Positions 10,320 to 18,464 of a stretch of DNA of 64,000 nucleotides are shown here, in pieces; the first letter of the stretch is position 1; every line of letters begins with the position of its first letter. The notes beneath the pieces were generated by a model. The model was not told the origin of the DNA, did no database searches, and saw only the letters and a program-made list of their open reading frames with translations. Source of the stretch: Streptomyces sindenensis. Lineage in GTDB: Bacteria > Actinomycetota > Actinomycetes > Streptomycetales > Streptomycetaceae. The DNA lies in assembly GCF_014649035.1 (NCBI RefSeq), contig NZ_BMSG01000005.1:62001-126000 (forward strand), written 5' to 3'. A program made the position numbers and the translations under genes.

Positions 10320-11030
10320 GTGGAGTCCGTGCCGGTCCGGTGCCCCGTCTGCAACCGGGACCACGCCTACAGCACACCGGCCTACCCCTGCCCGTGCGGC
10401 ATGCCCACGGCCCCGCCGCTGCTCCGCGACGCCCCGGCGGTCCGGGTCGGCCATCGCAGCTGGAACGACGTGTGGGTCACCGTCCGCTGCTCGTCCTGCG
10501 CCCGGGAGGACCAGTGGCCGCAGCCCGAACTGTGCTGCCCGTGCGGCACCGTCCTGCGGATACCGGTCCGTCCGGTGGCCGCCGCCCCGCCCCCGCCCTC
10601 ACCGGTCCCGCCGGCCCACATCCCCCTGCCGCGCACCGCCGCGCACCCGCGCCCGGCGTTCCGCCCGATGACGATCCGTACGGGCCACGACGCGGTGAGC
10701 GCGGCCGGTCTGTATCTGACCTGGCTCGGCTTCCGCGACGTCGGCCGGCCCGGCGCCGGCCCGGCCTCCGGCATCGACCTCCGGGGCGACGGCGTCATCG
10801 CCCGGGTCGACTCCAGCACCCGCCCGGCCGCACTGCGCGCGGTCGAGACCCTCTGGCTCAACGCGCTGGGCGCCTCGGCGGCCGGGGTGTTCTTCTCCCT
10901 CGCGGGGTACGCCCCCGACGCCCGGGCCCGCGCGGACGGCGTCGGTCTCCCGCTCTTCGTGATCGACCTGACCGGGACCCCGCAGCCGGTCAACAGCCCC
11001 GCCGGCGAACTGGTGAGCACAGGCGCCTGA
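10320..11030 (+). CDS. zinc-ribbon protein with degenerate Mrr/restriction-endonuclease-like domain
   Basis: This 236-residue protein starts at a GTG with GGAGGGAGA just upstream. The N-terminal half holds two likely zinc ribbons, CPVC with CPCG and CSSC with CCPCG (about residues 8-85), then a Pro-rich linker. Residues about 118-225 resemble the Mrr-type nuclease fold: AAGLYLTWLGFRDV, GIDLRGDGVIARV, then LWLNALGASAAGVFFSLAGYAPDARARADGVGLPLFVIDLTG. The latter fits the strand-helix pattern of Mrr_cat, in which a small molecule-like GA..A...T..F...A motif precedes I-LIDG. The usual Q-x-K catalytic pair appears replaced by A-R-V, so nuclease activity is doubtful. The domain call is inference; otherwise it is an actinobacterial protein of unknown role. 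Confidence 0.5.
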   Translation: MESVPVRCPVCNRDHAYSTPAYPCPCGMPTAPPLLRDAPAVRVGHRSWNDVWVTVRCSSCAREDQWPQPELCCPCGTVLRIPVRPVAAAPPPPSPVPPAHIPLPRTAAHPRPAFRPMTIRTGHDAVSAAGLYLTWLGFRDVGRPGAGPASGIDLRGDGVIARVDSSTRPAALRAVETLWLNALGASAAGVFFSLAGYAPDARARADGVGLPLFVIDLTGTPQPVNSPAGELVSTGA

Positions 11031-11112
11031 ACGGACGGCGCGGGCGCCGCGCGGGCAACCGGATCCGGCCACCCGCGTACCGGTCCGGCCTCCGGCGCGG
11101 CACACTGAGTCC

Positions 11113-11745
11113 ATGCGTATCCGCTCCGCCAGACGCTCGGATCTCCCGCTGCTCCAGGAGATCGAGCGCGCCGCAGGGGAACCGTTCCGCGCCCTGGGCA
11201 TGGCCTTCGTGGCCGATGATGATCCGCCCCCGCTCGACCTGCTGGAGAGCTACCGGCAGGCAGGCCGTTGCTGGGTGGCCACCGACCCCCTCTCCGTCAC
11301 CGGCGACCGGCCGCTCGGCTATGTGCTCGCCGATCCCGTCGACGACGCCCTGCACATCGAGCAGGTTTCGGTCGACCCGGCCGCCGCCCGCCGGGGTATC
11401 GGGCGGGGCCTGATCGCCCACCTCGCCGCCCTGGCGGCGCGGCGGGGCATGACGGCGCTCACCCTGACCACCTTCACCGACGTGCCGTGGAACGCCCCGT
11501 ACTACGCCCGGATCGGCTTCCGGGTCCTGACCGAGCACGAACTCACCGACGGGCTCCGCGCGATCCGCGCCGAGGAGGCCCAGCACGGCCTCGATCGCTG
11601 GCCCCGGGTCTGCATGCGCCGCGACCTGTCGGCCGTCCCCCGGCCCTCACCCCCGGCCCCGAAGCCCACGAAGACCCCACCGGTTCCGGAGACTTCGGGA
11701 GCCCCGGGCACTCCGGGGGCCGTGGCTGTCAGTGGTGGCGGATAA
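11113..11745 (+). CDS. GNAT family N-acetyltransferase
   Basis: This is a 210-residue protein. Residues about 1-165 form a GNAT fold: MRIRSARRSDLPLLQEIE at the N terminus, IEQVSVDPAAARRGIGRGLIAHL as the acetyl-CoA-binding motif A (R/Q-x-x-G-x-G/A), and a YYARIGFRVL motif B. A Pro/Ala/Thr-rich tail of about 40 residues follows and is probably disordered. The acceptor substrate cannot be told. CACACT at 11101-11106 stands 6 nt before the ATG, so the mRNA may be leaderless. Confidence 0.82.
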   Translation: MRIRSARRSDLPLLQEIERAAGEPFRALGMAFVADDDPPPLDLLESYRQAGRCWVATDPLSVTGDRPLGYVLADPVDDALHIEQVSVDPAAARRGIGRGLIAHLAALAARRGMTALTLTTFTDVPWNAPYYARIGFRVLTEHELTDGLRAIRAEEAQHGLDRWPRVCMRRDLSAVPRPSPPAPKPTKTPPVPETSGAPGTPGAVAVSGGG

Positions 11746-11754
11746 GCTGTGCGC

Positions 11755-11952
11755 ATGGCCTTACTCCCCGACAGCTCCCACCCCGCAGACCGCCCCGCGC
11801 CCGCCGCCGAGCAGGCCAACGAGGCCATCCGCGCGCTCGTCGACGCCACCGGACCGGACTGGTCCCCGGTCCAGACGGCGACGTACGAGGTGCTGCTCAT
11901 CGAGTGGGCGGCGGCGACCCGGGGCGACCCCGACATCATCGAAGCCGCCTGA
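11755..11952 (+). CDS. small acidic conserved protein, unknown function
   Basis: This 65-residue protein begins MALLPDSSHPAD and contains a predicted helical stretch AEQANEAIRALVDATG and a C-terminal EVLLIEWAAATRGDPDIIEAA. I do not recognise a family. The ATG at 11755 is preferred to a GTG at 11749 because TAAGCT (11743-11748) lies exactly 6 nt upstream, the leaderless spacing. That hexamer contains the GNAT stop codon, so the gene probably has its own promoter inside the GNAT tail. Confidence 0.55.
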   Translation: MALLPDSSHPADRPAPAAEQANEAIRALVDATGPDWSPVQTATYEVLLIEWAAATRGDPDIIEAA

Positions 11953-11990
11953 TCCGGCACCCCGGCCGGCCCGCCCGCCCCTCCCTCTCC

Positions 11991-13598
11991 TCAGTCCGCG
12001 TACGTCTCGCGCAGCTCGATCTTGCGGACCTTCCCGCTGACCGTCATCGGGAAGGTCTCCAGGATCCGCAGCCTGCGCGGGATCTTGTAGTGCGCGAGCC
12101 GCTCCCGGCAGTGCGCGGTGAGCTCCTCCAGGGTGGGCGGGTCGGCCGGGTCGCGGGGGATGACGCAGGCCAGGATCTCCTCCCCGTACCGCTCGTCCGG
12201 AATGCCGACCACCTGGACGTCGGCGATCTTCGGGTGGCCGTGCAGGAATTCCTCGATCTCCCTCGGGTACACGTTCTCGCCGCCCCGGATGATCATGTCC
12301 TTGATCCGGCCGACGACCTGCACATAACCGTCCTCGCCCATCACCGCGAGGTCGCCCGTGTGCATCCACCGCCCCGCGTCGATCACCTCGGCGGTGCGGT
12401 CGGGCTGGTCCCAGTAGCCGAGCATCACGCTGTAGCCCCGGGTGCGCAGTTCGCCCGATGCGCCGCGCGGCAGGGTGACGCCGGTGACCGGGTCGACGAC
12501 CTTGACCTCGATGTGCGGCAGCACGCGGCCCACCGTGCCGGTGCGGCGCTCCAGGTCGTCGTCGCGGCGGGTCTGGGTGGAGACGGGCGACGTCTCCGTC
12601 ATCCCGTAGCAGATGGACACCTCGGCCATGTGCATCTCGGCGACGACCCGCTTCATCACCTCGGCCGGGCAGGGGGATCCGGCCATGATCCCGGTGCGCA
12701 GCGAGGAGAGGTCGTACGCGGCGAAGTCCGGCAGGTTCAGTTCGGCGATGAACATGGTGGGCACCCCGTACAGCGAGGTGCAGCGCTCCTGCTGGACGGC
12801 GGCCAGCACGGCGGCGGGCTCGAAGGACGGGCCGGGGATCACGACGCAGGCGCCGTGCGAGGTGGCGGCGAGGTTGCCCATCACCATGCCGAAGCAGTGG
12901 TAGAAGGGCACCGGGAGGCAGATCCGGTCCGCCTCGGTGTAGGCGATCGTCTCCCCCACGAAGTACCCGTTGTTGAGGATGTTGTGGTGGGAGAGGGTCG
13001 CTCCCTTGGGGAAGCCGGTGGTGCCCGAGGTGTACTGGATGTTGATCGGGTCGTCGCAGGACAGCTCCGCCTCGCGGGCGGCCAGTTGGTCACGTGTGAC
13101 GGCGGGGGCGGCTGCGGTCAGCTCCGCCCAGGACGGATCGCCGATGTAGTGGACGGCCCGCAGAGCGGGGCAGTTGCCGCGGACCTCGTCGACGAGGGCG
13201 CGGTAGTCGCTGGTGCGGTGCGCGAGCGAGGCGATGAGCAGGGAGATGCCCGCCTGCTTCAGGACGAACTCCACCTCGTGTGCGCGGTAGGCCGGGTTGA
13301 CGGTGACCATGACGGCCCCGATCCGGGCGGTGGCGTACTGGACGAGCACCCACTCGGGGCAGTTGACCGCCCAGATGCCGACCCGGTCGCCCTTCGCCAC
13401 CCCCGATGCCATCAGGGCCCGGGCCAGTTCGTCGACGTCCGCCACGAATTGCGTGTACGTCCAGCGCCGGCCGGAGGCCACGTCGACGAGGGCCTCGCGG
13501 TCACCGTGGGCGGCGGCCGTCCGGTCGAGGTTGCGGCCGATGGTGTCGCCGAGCAGGGCGGTGTCGCCGGTGCCGTGTGCGTACGAGAGCGGGTTCAC
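11991..13598 (-). CDS. acyl-CoA synthetase (AMP-forming), FadD type
   Basis: This 535-residue ANL-superfamily enzyme activates a carboxylic acid as acyl-AMP and then acyl-CoA. The P-loop-like YTSGTTGFPKGATLSHHN, the YGMTETSP adenylate motif, the GELRTRGYSVMLGYWDQPDRTAE and MHTGDLAVMGEDGYVQVVGR hinge, the IIRGGENVYPREIEE A8 core and the C-terminal catalytic lysine in TVSGKVRKIEL are intact. The start is a GTG overlapping the upstream gene's stop by 4 bp (GTGA), so the two are translationally coupled. Homologues act on short to medium fatty acids. The exact substrate is unknown. Confidence 0.88.
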   Translation of the reverse strand: MNPLSYAHGTGDTALLGDTIGRNLDRTAAAHGDREALVDVASGRRWTYTQFVADVDELARALMASGVAKGDRVGIWAVNCPEWVLVQYATARIGAVMVTVNPAYRAHEVEFVLKQAGISLLIASLAHRTSDYRALVDEVRGNCPALRAVHYIGDPSWAELTAAAPAVTRDQLAAREAELSCDDPINIQYTSGTTGFPKGATLSHHNILNNGYFVGETIAYTEADRICLPVPFYHCFGMVMGNLAATSHGACVVIPGPSFEPAAVLAAVQQERCTSLYGVPTMFIAELNLPDFAAYDLSSLRTGIMAGSPCPAEVMKRVVAEMHMAEVSICYGMTETSPVSTQTRRDDDLERRTGTVGRVLPHIEVKVVDPVTGVTLPRGASGELRTRGYSVMLGYWDQPDRTAEVIDAGRWMHTGDLAVMGEDGYVQVVGRIKDMIIRGGENVYPREIEEFLHGHPKIADVQVVGIPDERYGEEILACVIPRDPADPPTLEELTAHCRERLAHYKIPRRLRILETFPMTVSGKVRKIELRETYAD

Positions 13599-15271
13599 TT
13601 CAGGTCTCCCTCGTCGAACTCGGCGCCGGTGCCGAGGGCGGTGCGTTCGCGGAGTTCGATGCGGCGGATCTTGCCCGAGACGGTCTTGGGCAGCTCCGCG
13701 AACTCCAGCCTGCGGATGCGTTTGTACGGGGCGAGGACCGCCCGGGAGTGCTCGAAGAGGATCTTCGCGGTGTCCGGCCCCGCCTCCCAGCCGTCCGCGA
13801 GAACGACGTACGCCTTCGGGACGGCGAGGCGGAGCGGGTCGGGCGCGGGGACGACGGCGGCCTCGGCGACCGCCTCGTGTTCCAGCAGGGCGCTCTCCAG
13901 CTCGAACGGTGAGATCTTGTAGTCGGAGGCCTTGAACACGTCGTCGGCGCGGCCCACGTAGGTGATGTAGCCGTCCTCGTCGCGGGCGCCGATGTCCCCG
14001 GTGCGGTAGTAGCCGCCGGCCATCGCTTCGGCGGTGCGGTCGGGGTCGCCGTGATATCCGGTCATCAGGCCGACGGGGCGGTCGGCCAGGTCGAGGGCGA
14101 TCTCGCCCTCCGCGGCCCCGGGCTGCCCGGTCACCGGGTCGAGGAGTTCGACGGTGAAGCCGGGGCTCGGGCGGCCCATGGAGCCGGTCTTGAGGGGCTG
14201 GCCCGGGCTGTTGGCGACCTGGACGGCGGTCTCGGTCTGGCCGAAGCCGTCCCGGATGGTGACGCCCCACTCCCGCCGGACCGTCTCGATGACCTCCGGG
14301 TTCAGCGGCTCACCGGCCGCGACGACCTCGCGCGGCGGGCTCGTCAACTGGCTCAGGTCCGCCTGGATGAGCATCCGCCAGACGGTGGGCGGAGCACAGA
14401 AGCTGGTGATGCCCGAGCGGTCCATCTCGGCCATCAGCCGGCCCGCGTCGAAGCGGGTGTAGTTGAAGATGAAGACGGTGGCCTCGGCGGTCCACGGGGC
14501 GAAGAGGTTCGACCAGGCGTGCTTGGCCCAGCCGGGCGAGGAGATGTTCAGGTGTACGTCGCCGGGCTGGAGGCCGATCCAGTACATCGTCGCCAAGTGG
14601 CCCACGGGGTAGGAGACATGGGTGTGCTCGACCAGCTTGGGGCTGGCGGTCGTACCGGAGGTGAAGTAGAGCATCAGTGGTTCGTCGGCGTCCGTCTCCC
14701 GGCCGGGTGCGAAGTCGGCGGACGCCTCGGCCGCATCCGCGTACGACCGCCAGCCCGCCACCTCCTCGCCCACCGCGATCCGGGTGTAGTCGCCGGGGAC
14801 CTCGTCGAACTTCGCGGTGTCCGCGTCCCGCACCAGCACATGGCGCACCCGGCCGCGCTCCACCCGGTCGCGCAGATCGGCGGGGCCGAGCAGCGGCGTG
14901 GCGGGGATGACGACGGCGCGCAGCTTCATCGCGGCGAGCGCGGTCTCCCACAGCTCGACCTGGTTGCCGAGCATCACGAGGATGCGGTCGCCCTCCCGCA
15001 CGCCCTGCGCCCTCAGCCAGTTGGCGGCCCGGTCGGAGCGCTCCGACATCGCGGCGAAGGACACCTCGGTGCGCCGGCCGTCCTCCTCCACGATGTGCAG
15101 GGCGGTGCGGTCGTTGTTCTCGGCGATGACGTCGAACCAGTCCAGCGCCCAGTTGAAGTGGTCCGCCCGCGGCCAGCGGAAGCCCGCGTACGCCCGCTCG
15201 TAGTCCTCGCGGTGCTCCAGCAGGAAGTCCCGGGCGGCCCGGAACGTCTCGGTCGCGCTGGTTGCCGACAT
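13595..15271 (-). CDS. acyl-CoA synthetase, medium-chain (MACS-like) type
   Basis: This 558-residue AMP-forming ligase has FNWALDWFD and VSFAAMSERSDRAANWLRAQGV near the N terminus, typical of the acetate/medium-chain subfamily. The core motifs YFTSGTTASPKLVEHTH, GFGQTETAVQVAN, YYRTGDIGARDEDGYITYVGRADDVFKASDYKISPFE (in two adjoining pieces) and the lysine in TVSGKIRRIELRE are complete. The ATG follows GAGGAGGG. It is the first gene of a coupled pair, so two ligases of different subfamilies are made from one mRNA. It faces a GAF-LuxR regulator across a strong inverted repeat that may be its operator. Confidence 0.9.
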   Translation of the reverse strand: MSATSATETFRAARDFLLEHREDYERAYAGFRWPRADHFNWALDWFDVIAENNDRTALHIVEEDGRRTEVSFAAMSERSDRAANWLRAQGVREGDRILVMLGNQVELWETALAAMKLRAVVIPATPLLGPADLRDRVERGRVRHVLVRDADTAKFDEVPGDYTRIAVGEEVAGWRSYADAAEASADFAPGRETDADEPLMLYFTSGTTASPKLVEHTHVSYPVGHLATMYWIGLQPGDVHLNISSPGWAKHAWSNLFAPWTAEATVFIFNYTRFDAGRLMAEMDRSGITSFCAPPTVWRMLIQADLSQLTSPPREVVAAGEPLNPEVIETVRREWGVTIRDGFGQTETAVQVANSPGQPLKTGSMGRPSPGFTVELLDPVTGQPGAAEGEIALDLADRPVGLMTGYHGDPDRTAEAMAGGYYRTGDIGARDEDGYITYVGRADDVFKASDYKISPFELESALLEHEAVAEAAVVPAPDPLRLAVPKAYVVLADGWEAGPDTAKILFEHSRAVLAPYKRIRRLEFAELPKTVSGKIRRIELRERTALGTGAEFDEGDLK

Positions 15272-15330
15272 GTGCCCTCCTCGTTACGGACCGGTCGCCT
15301 AACATCATGTAAACAGTGACCCAGGTCTCA

Positions 15331-15372
15331 CCACCCCCGGACGGGGGTGGTCCGCTCCCCGTCCGGGGGTGG
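15331..15372. promoter_or_regulatory. 16-bp perfect inverted repeat between divergent acyl-CoA synthetase and LuxR genes
   Basis: CCACCCCCGGACGGGG (15331-15346) is repeated in inverse as CCCCGTCCGGGGGTGG (15357-15372) with a 10-nt spacer. Each arm is itself partly palindromic (CCACCCCC/GGGGGTGG at 15331-15338 and 15343-15350), so two overlapping operators are possible. It sits in the 132-bp divergent promoter region. Confidence 0.7.
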
Positions 15373-15403
15373 GCTGAGCGGGCCGGGGCGGAGGGGCGTC
15401 GGA

Positions 15404-16246
15404 GTGCCGGAAGCGGTCGATGCGGTGGAGATGCAGGCGGCGCTGGCGAGACTGCGCCGCACGAGCGGGCTTCCCGTGGTGTTCGGCGGTCTGCTGACGG
15501 ACGCGCGCCACGCCCGGATCGCCGAGCTGAACGGGGCGCAGACCAGCGCCCTGCGGGGTCTCGTCATCTCCGCCGGGAGCGGCCTCGGCGGCAAGGCCAT
15601 CGCGCTGTCCCGGCCCTGCGCGGTGACGGACTACGCCACCTCCCGCCACATCAGCCATGAGTACGACGCGGCGGTGGCGGCGGAGGGCCTGCGTTCGGTC
15701 GTCGCGGCCCCCGTCGTCGTCCGGCGTGCGGTGCGGGGCGTGCTCTACGGTGCGCTGCGTACGCCGGTCACGCTCGGCGACCGGACGTTCGACGCGGTGG
15801 TGGCGGCGGCCCGTGATGTGGAGCAGTCGCTCGCGGTACGGGACTCGACGCGGCAGTTGCTGGCGGCGGGCCGGGAGCGGGTGAGCGATCCGGACGCGGT
15901 GCCGGGTACCTGGGAGGACGTGCGCGAGGCCCACCGGGACCTGCGTGCCCTGGTTCCCAAGGTCGTGGACCCGGCCCTGCGCGACGAGTTGCTGAAGGTC
16001 TGCGGGCGGCTCGCCTCGGCGTCGGGGGCCAGGGCGTCCACGGCCCGGGAGGTGCGCCTCGCCCCGCGCGAGGTGGACGTGGTGGCGTGTGTGGCGGTGG
16101 GCGCGACGAACGCGGCGGCGGCCGAGCGGCTGGGGCTGCGGCCCGAGACGGTCAGGGGGTATCTGCGGTCCGCGATGCGGAAGCTGGGGGCGCACACCCG
16201 GCTGGAGGCGGTGGTGGCGGCCCGCCGGGCGGGGCTGCTGCCCTGA
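15404..16246 (+). CDS. GAF-domain LuxR-type transcriptional regulator
   Basis: This 280-residue protein has an N-terminal GAF-like ligand domain at about 10-150 (VFGGLLTDARHARIAELNG, VISAGSGLGGKAIALSRPCAVTDYA, VVAAPVVVRRAVRGVLYGALR) and a C-terminal LuxR helix-turn-helix (LAPREVDVVACVAVGATNAAAAERL, LRPETVRGYLRSAMRKLGAHTRLEAV). The GTG at 15404 follows GAGGGG (15391-15396) by 7 nt; an earlier in-frame GTG at 15347 lies within the inverted repeat. It probably controls the divergent acyl-CoA synthetases in response to a small molecule, possibly the acid they activate. The last point is inference from position. Confidence 0.82.
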   Translation: MPEAVDAVEMQAALARLRRTSGLPVVFGGLLTDARHARIAELNGAQTSALRGLVISAGSGLGGKAIALSRPCAVTDYATSRHISHEYDAAVAAEGLRSVVAAPVVVRRAVRGVLYGALRTPVTLGDRTFDAVVAAARDVEQSLAVRDSTRQLLAAGRERVSDPDAVPGTWEDVREAHRDLRALVPKVVDPALRDELLKVCGRLASASGARASTAREVRLAPREVDVVACVAVGATNAAAAERLGLRPETVRGYLRSAMRKLGAHTRLEAVVAARRAGLLP

Positions 16247-16314
16247 CATCCGGGCCGCCGGGCGGTGGCCGATGCCCCCTCGGCCCGCCCTGTCCCCCGG
16301 CCGCCTCGGTCCGT

Positions 16315-17451
16315 TCAGTCCCCGAAGTCCAGGAACGCGCCGAAGCGGATGTCGTGGTCCTCGGCGTCGGTCAGCACCGCCAGCATCCGTGCCGCCTCCT
16401 CGGTGATCTCCGTACGCTGCGCGCGGCTCGCCTTCCGCAGCGGCTGCACGGTGAGGATCGCCGTACCCCCCTCGCGGTCGACGCGCCAGAGGGCGTCCAG
16501 GAATCCGTCGACGAGGACGCTGCCGTACGTCTGGTTGCCCTTTCCGTTGCGCCCCTTGTTGACCTCGGGGATGACGCGGGCGCGGTCGGCGTGGCCGAGC
16601 AGGACGTTGTCGAACTCGGGCAGGAAGCGCGGCGGGGCCGGGGTGTCCGGGTCGGGGCGCGGGGCGTCCGGGAGGTCGAACAGCTCGACACCCCGCTCGT
16701 CCCGGAAGGTGAGCAGCCCGGGCCTGAGCCGTTCGAAGACCTCCTTCGTACGGGTGAGGCCCGCCCAGGACTGGAAGTCCATCACCGAGGCAGGGCCGAA
16801 CGCGCCGAGGTAGCGCAGCACGGTGGCGTCGAGCTCCCCCACGGGCGCGGCGGGCCGACCGAGCCAGTGCTCCACGGTGGTCAGGGCGACCTGCCCGCTG
16901 CGGCCCCACAGTCCGCGCGGGGTGACCTGGACCAGCGGCAGCAGACAGCGGGCGGCGGCGGTGAGCGCGAGCGGGTCGGCCTCCGGCCAGTGCGCGAGGA
17001 GTTCCCCCCGCAGTTCCCCGACCGGGCGCGGGCGCTCCCGGACCAGCTCCTCGGCCACCGTCGCCAGCCGTTCGAGGTCCACCCCCTCCAGCCCGCGCCG
17101 GAACCCCTTCAGCTCCCGCTCGCGTGCCGCCTGCACCAGCGGGCGCAGGGTGAGCGCGTCGTCCGCCGTATGGGTGTGGAGGGTGGAGCGCAGGGTGACG
17201 ATGCGGACCACCTCGCGGGCCTCCATCAGCGCGGACAGCTCCGCGGGGTCGAAGTCCGCGAGCCTGGCGTACAGCTGGAAGTACGGCGGCTTGGTGTTCT
17301 GCGCCTGGAGCCCGACGAGGTGGGCGACGGCGTCCTTCGCGGACATCGGTGACCTGTGCAGCAGGAGCTGCCGGTCCAGGGTCGCCCGGTTCAGCGCCCG
17401 CACGGGCAGGACAGCGGGGTGTGCGGCGGTGCGGTGCGTCTTCGTGGCCAT
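16315..17451 (-). CDS. winged-helix HTH_42 protein, AlkZ-like DNA glycosylase candidate
   Basis: This 378-residue protein belongs to the winged-helix HTH_42 superfamily. The superfamily includes AlkZ and AlkX (YcaQ), monofunctional glycosylases that remove bulky or cross-linked bases. The N-terminal LVGLQAQNTKPPYFQLYARL holds a Q49-A-Q51 pair in the place of the catalytic Q-x-Q of AlkZ. The rest includes VVRIVTLRSTLHTHTADDALTLRPLV, RYLGAFGPASVMDFQSWAGL and FLPEFDNVLLGHADRARVIP, matching the family's tandem winged helices and beta barrel. TAGCGT lies 7 nt before the ATG at 17451, so it may be leaderless. No natural-product cluster that would need self-resistance is visible nearby. Confidence 0.72.
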   Translation of the reverse strand: MATKTHRTAAHPAVLPVRALNRATLDRQLLLHRSPMSAKDAVAHLVGLQAQNTKPPYFQLYARLADFDPAELSALMEAREVVRIVTLRSTLHTHTADDALTLRPLVQAARERELKGFRRGLEGVDLERLATVAEELVRERPRPVGELRGELLAHWPEADPLALTAAARCLLPLVQVTPRGLWGRSGQVALTTVEHWLGRPAAPVGELDATVLRYLGAFGPASVMDFQSWAGLTRTKEVFERLRPGLLTFRDERGVELFDLPDAPRPDPDTPAPPRFLPEFDNVLLGHADRARVIPEVNKGRNGKGNQTYGSVLVDGFLDALWRVDREGGTAILTVQPLRKASRAQRTEITEEAARMLAVLTDAEDHDIRFGAFLDFGD

Positions 17452-17597
17452 GGTCCGCACGCTACCGGCGCTTGCGGTCAGCCACGGTCCGCAATCGGTG
17501 GAGCGTCCTCGTCACGTCGGCTCCGGCCGCGGCCGCGCGGCACGCCCACCGGGCCCGTGTGCGAGCGCCCCGGCCGGGGCGGCTCCATGATGAACCG

Positions 17598-18455
17598 GTG
17601 ATCAGTGTCCTGTTCGCCGTCCTGACCGCCCTCAGCAACGGTTGCGCCTCGGTGCTCCAGCGCCGGGCGGCGATGGAGGTGCCCGACAGTGAGGCGATGC
17701 GGCTGTCGCTGATGACCCGTCTGGTGCGGCAGAAGGTGTGGCTGGCGGGGATCGGGCTGGTGATCGTGGCGGCGGTCTGCCAGGCGATCGCGCTGGCCAC
17801 CGGGCCGATCGCGGTGGTCCAGCCGATCTTCGTGATCGAGCTGCCGCTGACGCTGCTGGTCGCCGGTGCGGTGATGCGGGTGCGGGCGGACGCGGCCGTC
17901 TGGTCCGGGGTCGCGGCGGTCACCGCGGGCCTGGCGCTCGGTATGGCGGCGGCCGCCCCGGTCGAGGGCAGCGACACGGTGGAGGACTTCGCGTGGATCC
18001 GGGCGCTGCTGGTGACCGGGGTGTTCGAGGCGGGGCTGATCACCGCCGCGCTCCGCACCCGGGGCAACGCCCGGGCGGCGCTGCTGGGTCTGGCCGCCGC
18101 CTGCGGGTACGCGCTGACGGCCGCGCTGATGAAGGACGCGATGGCGAACCTGGACGACGGCGGGGCGGTCGCGCTGCTGGCGTCCTGGCAGCTCTACGCC
18201 ACGGCGGCGGCCGGGGTGGGTGCGCTGTTCCTGCTGCAGAACGCGCTGCAGGCGGGCAGTCTGGTGGCCGTTCAGCCGATGCTGACGCTGGGGGACGCGC
18301 TGATCAGCATCCTGTACGGGGTGACGCTCTTCGACGAGGAGCTGCGGACCGGGTGGTGGCTGCTGCCCGAGCTGGTCGCGCTGGCCCTGATCGCCACGGG
18401 CTGCGTGCGCCTGGCCCGTACGCCACTGGCCAGGGGCACGCTCGCGCCCCGGTGA
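17598..18455 (+). CDS. DMT/EamA-type membrane transporter
   Basis: This 285-residue membrane protein has about nine or ten hydrophobic helices and a duplicated EamA-like arrangement: LFAVLTALSNGCASVLQRRAA at the N terminus and VAVQPMLTLGDALISILYGVTLFDEELR near the C terminus. It resembles Streptomyces DMT-family proteins annotated as putative integral membrane transporters. The substrate is unknown. The GTG at 17598 is 6 nt after CATGAT, so a leaderless transcript is possible. It converges with the hydroquinone reductase-like gene with only 9 bp between stop codons. Confidence 0.75.
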   Translation: MISVLFAVLTALSNGCASVLQRRAAMEVPDSEAMRLSLMTRLVRQKVWLAGIGLVIVAAVCQAIALATGPIAVVQPIFVIELPLTLLVAGAVMRVRADAAVWSGVAAVTAGLALGMAAAAPVEGSDTVEDFAWIRALLVTGVFEAGLITAALRTRGNARAALLGLAAACGYALTAALMKDAMANLDDGGAVALLASWQLYATAAAGVGALFLLQNALQAGSLVAVQPMLTLGDALISILYGVTLFDEELRTGWWLLPELVALALIATGCVRLARTPLARGTLAPR

Positions 18456-18464
18456 ACGGCCGGG

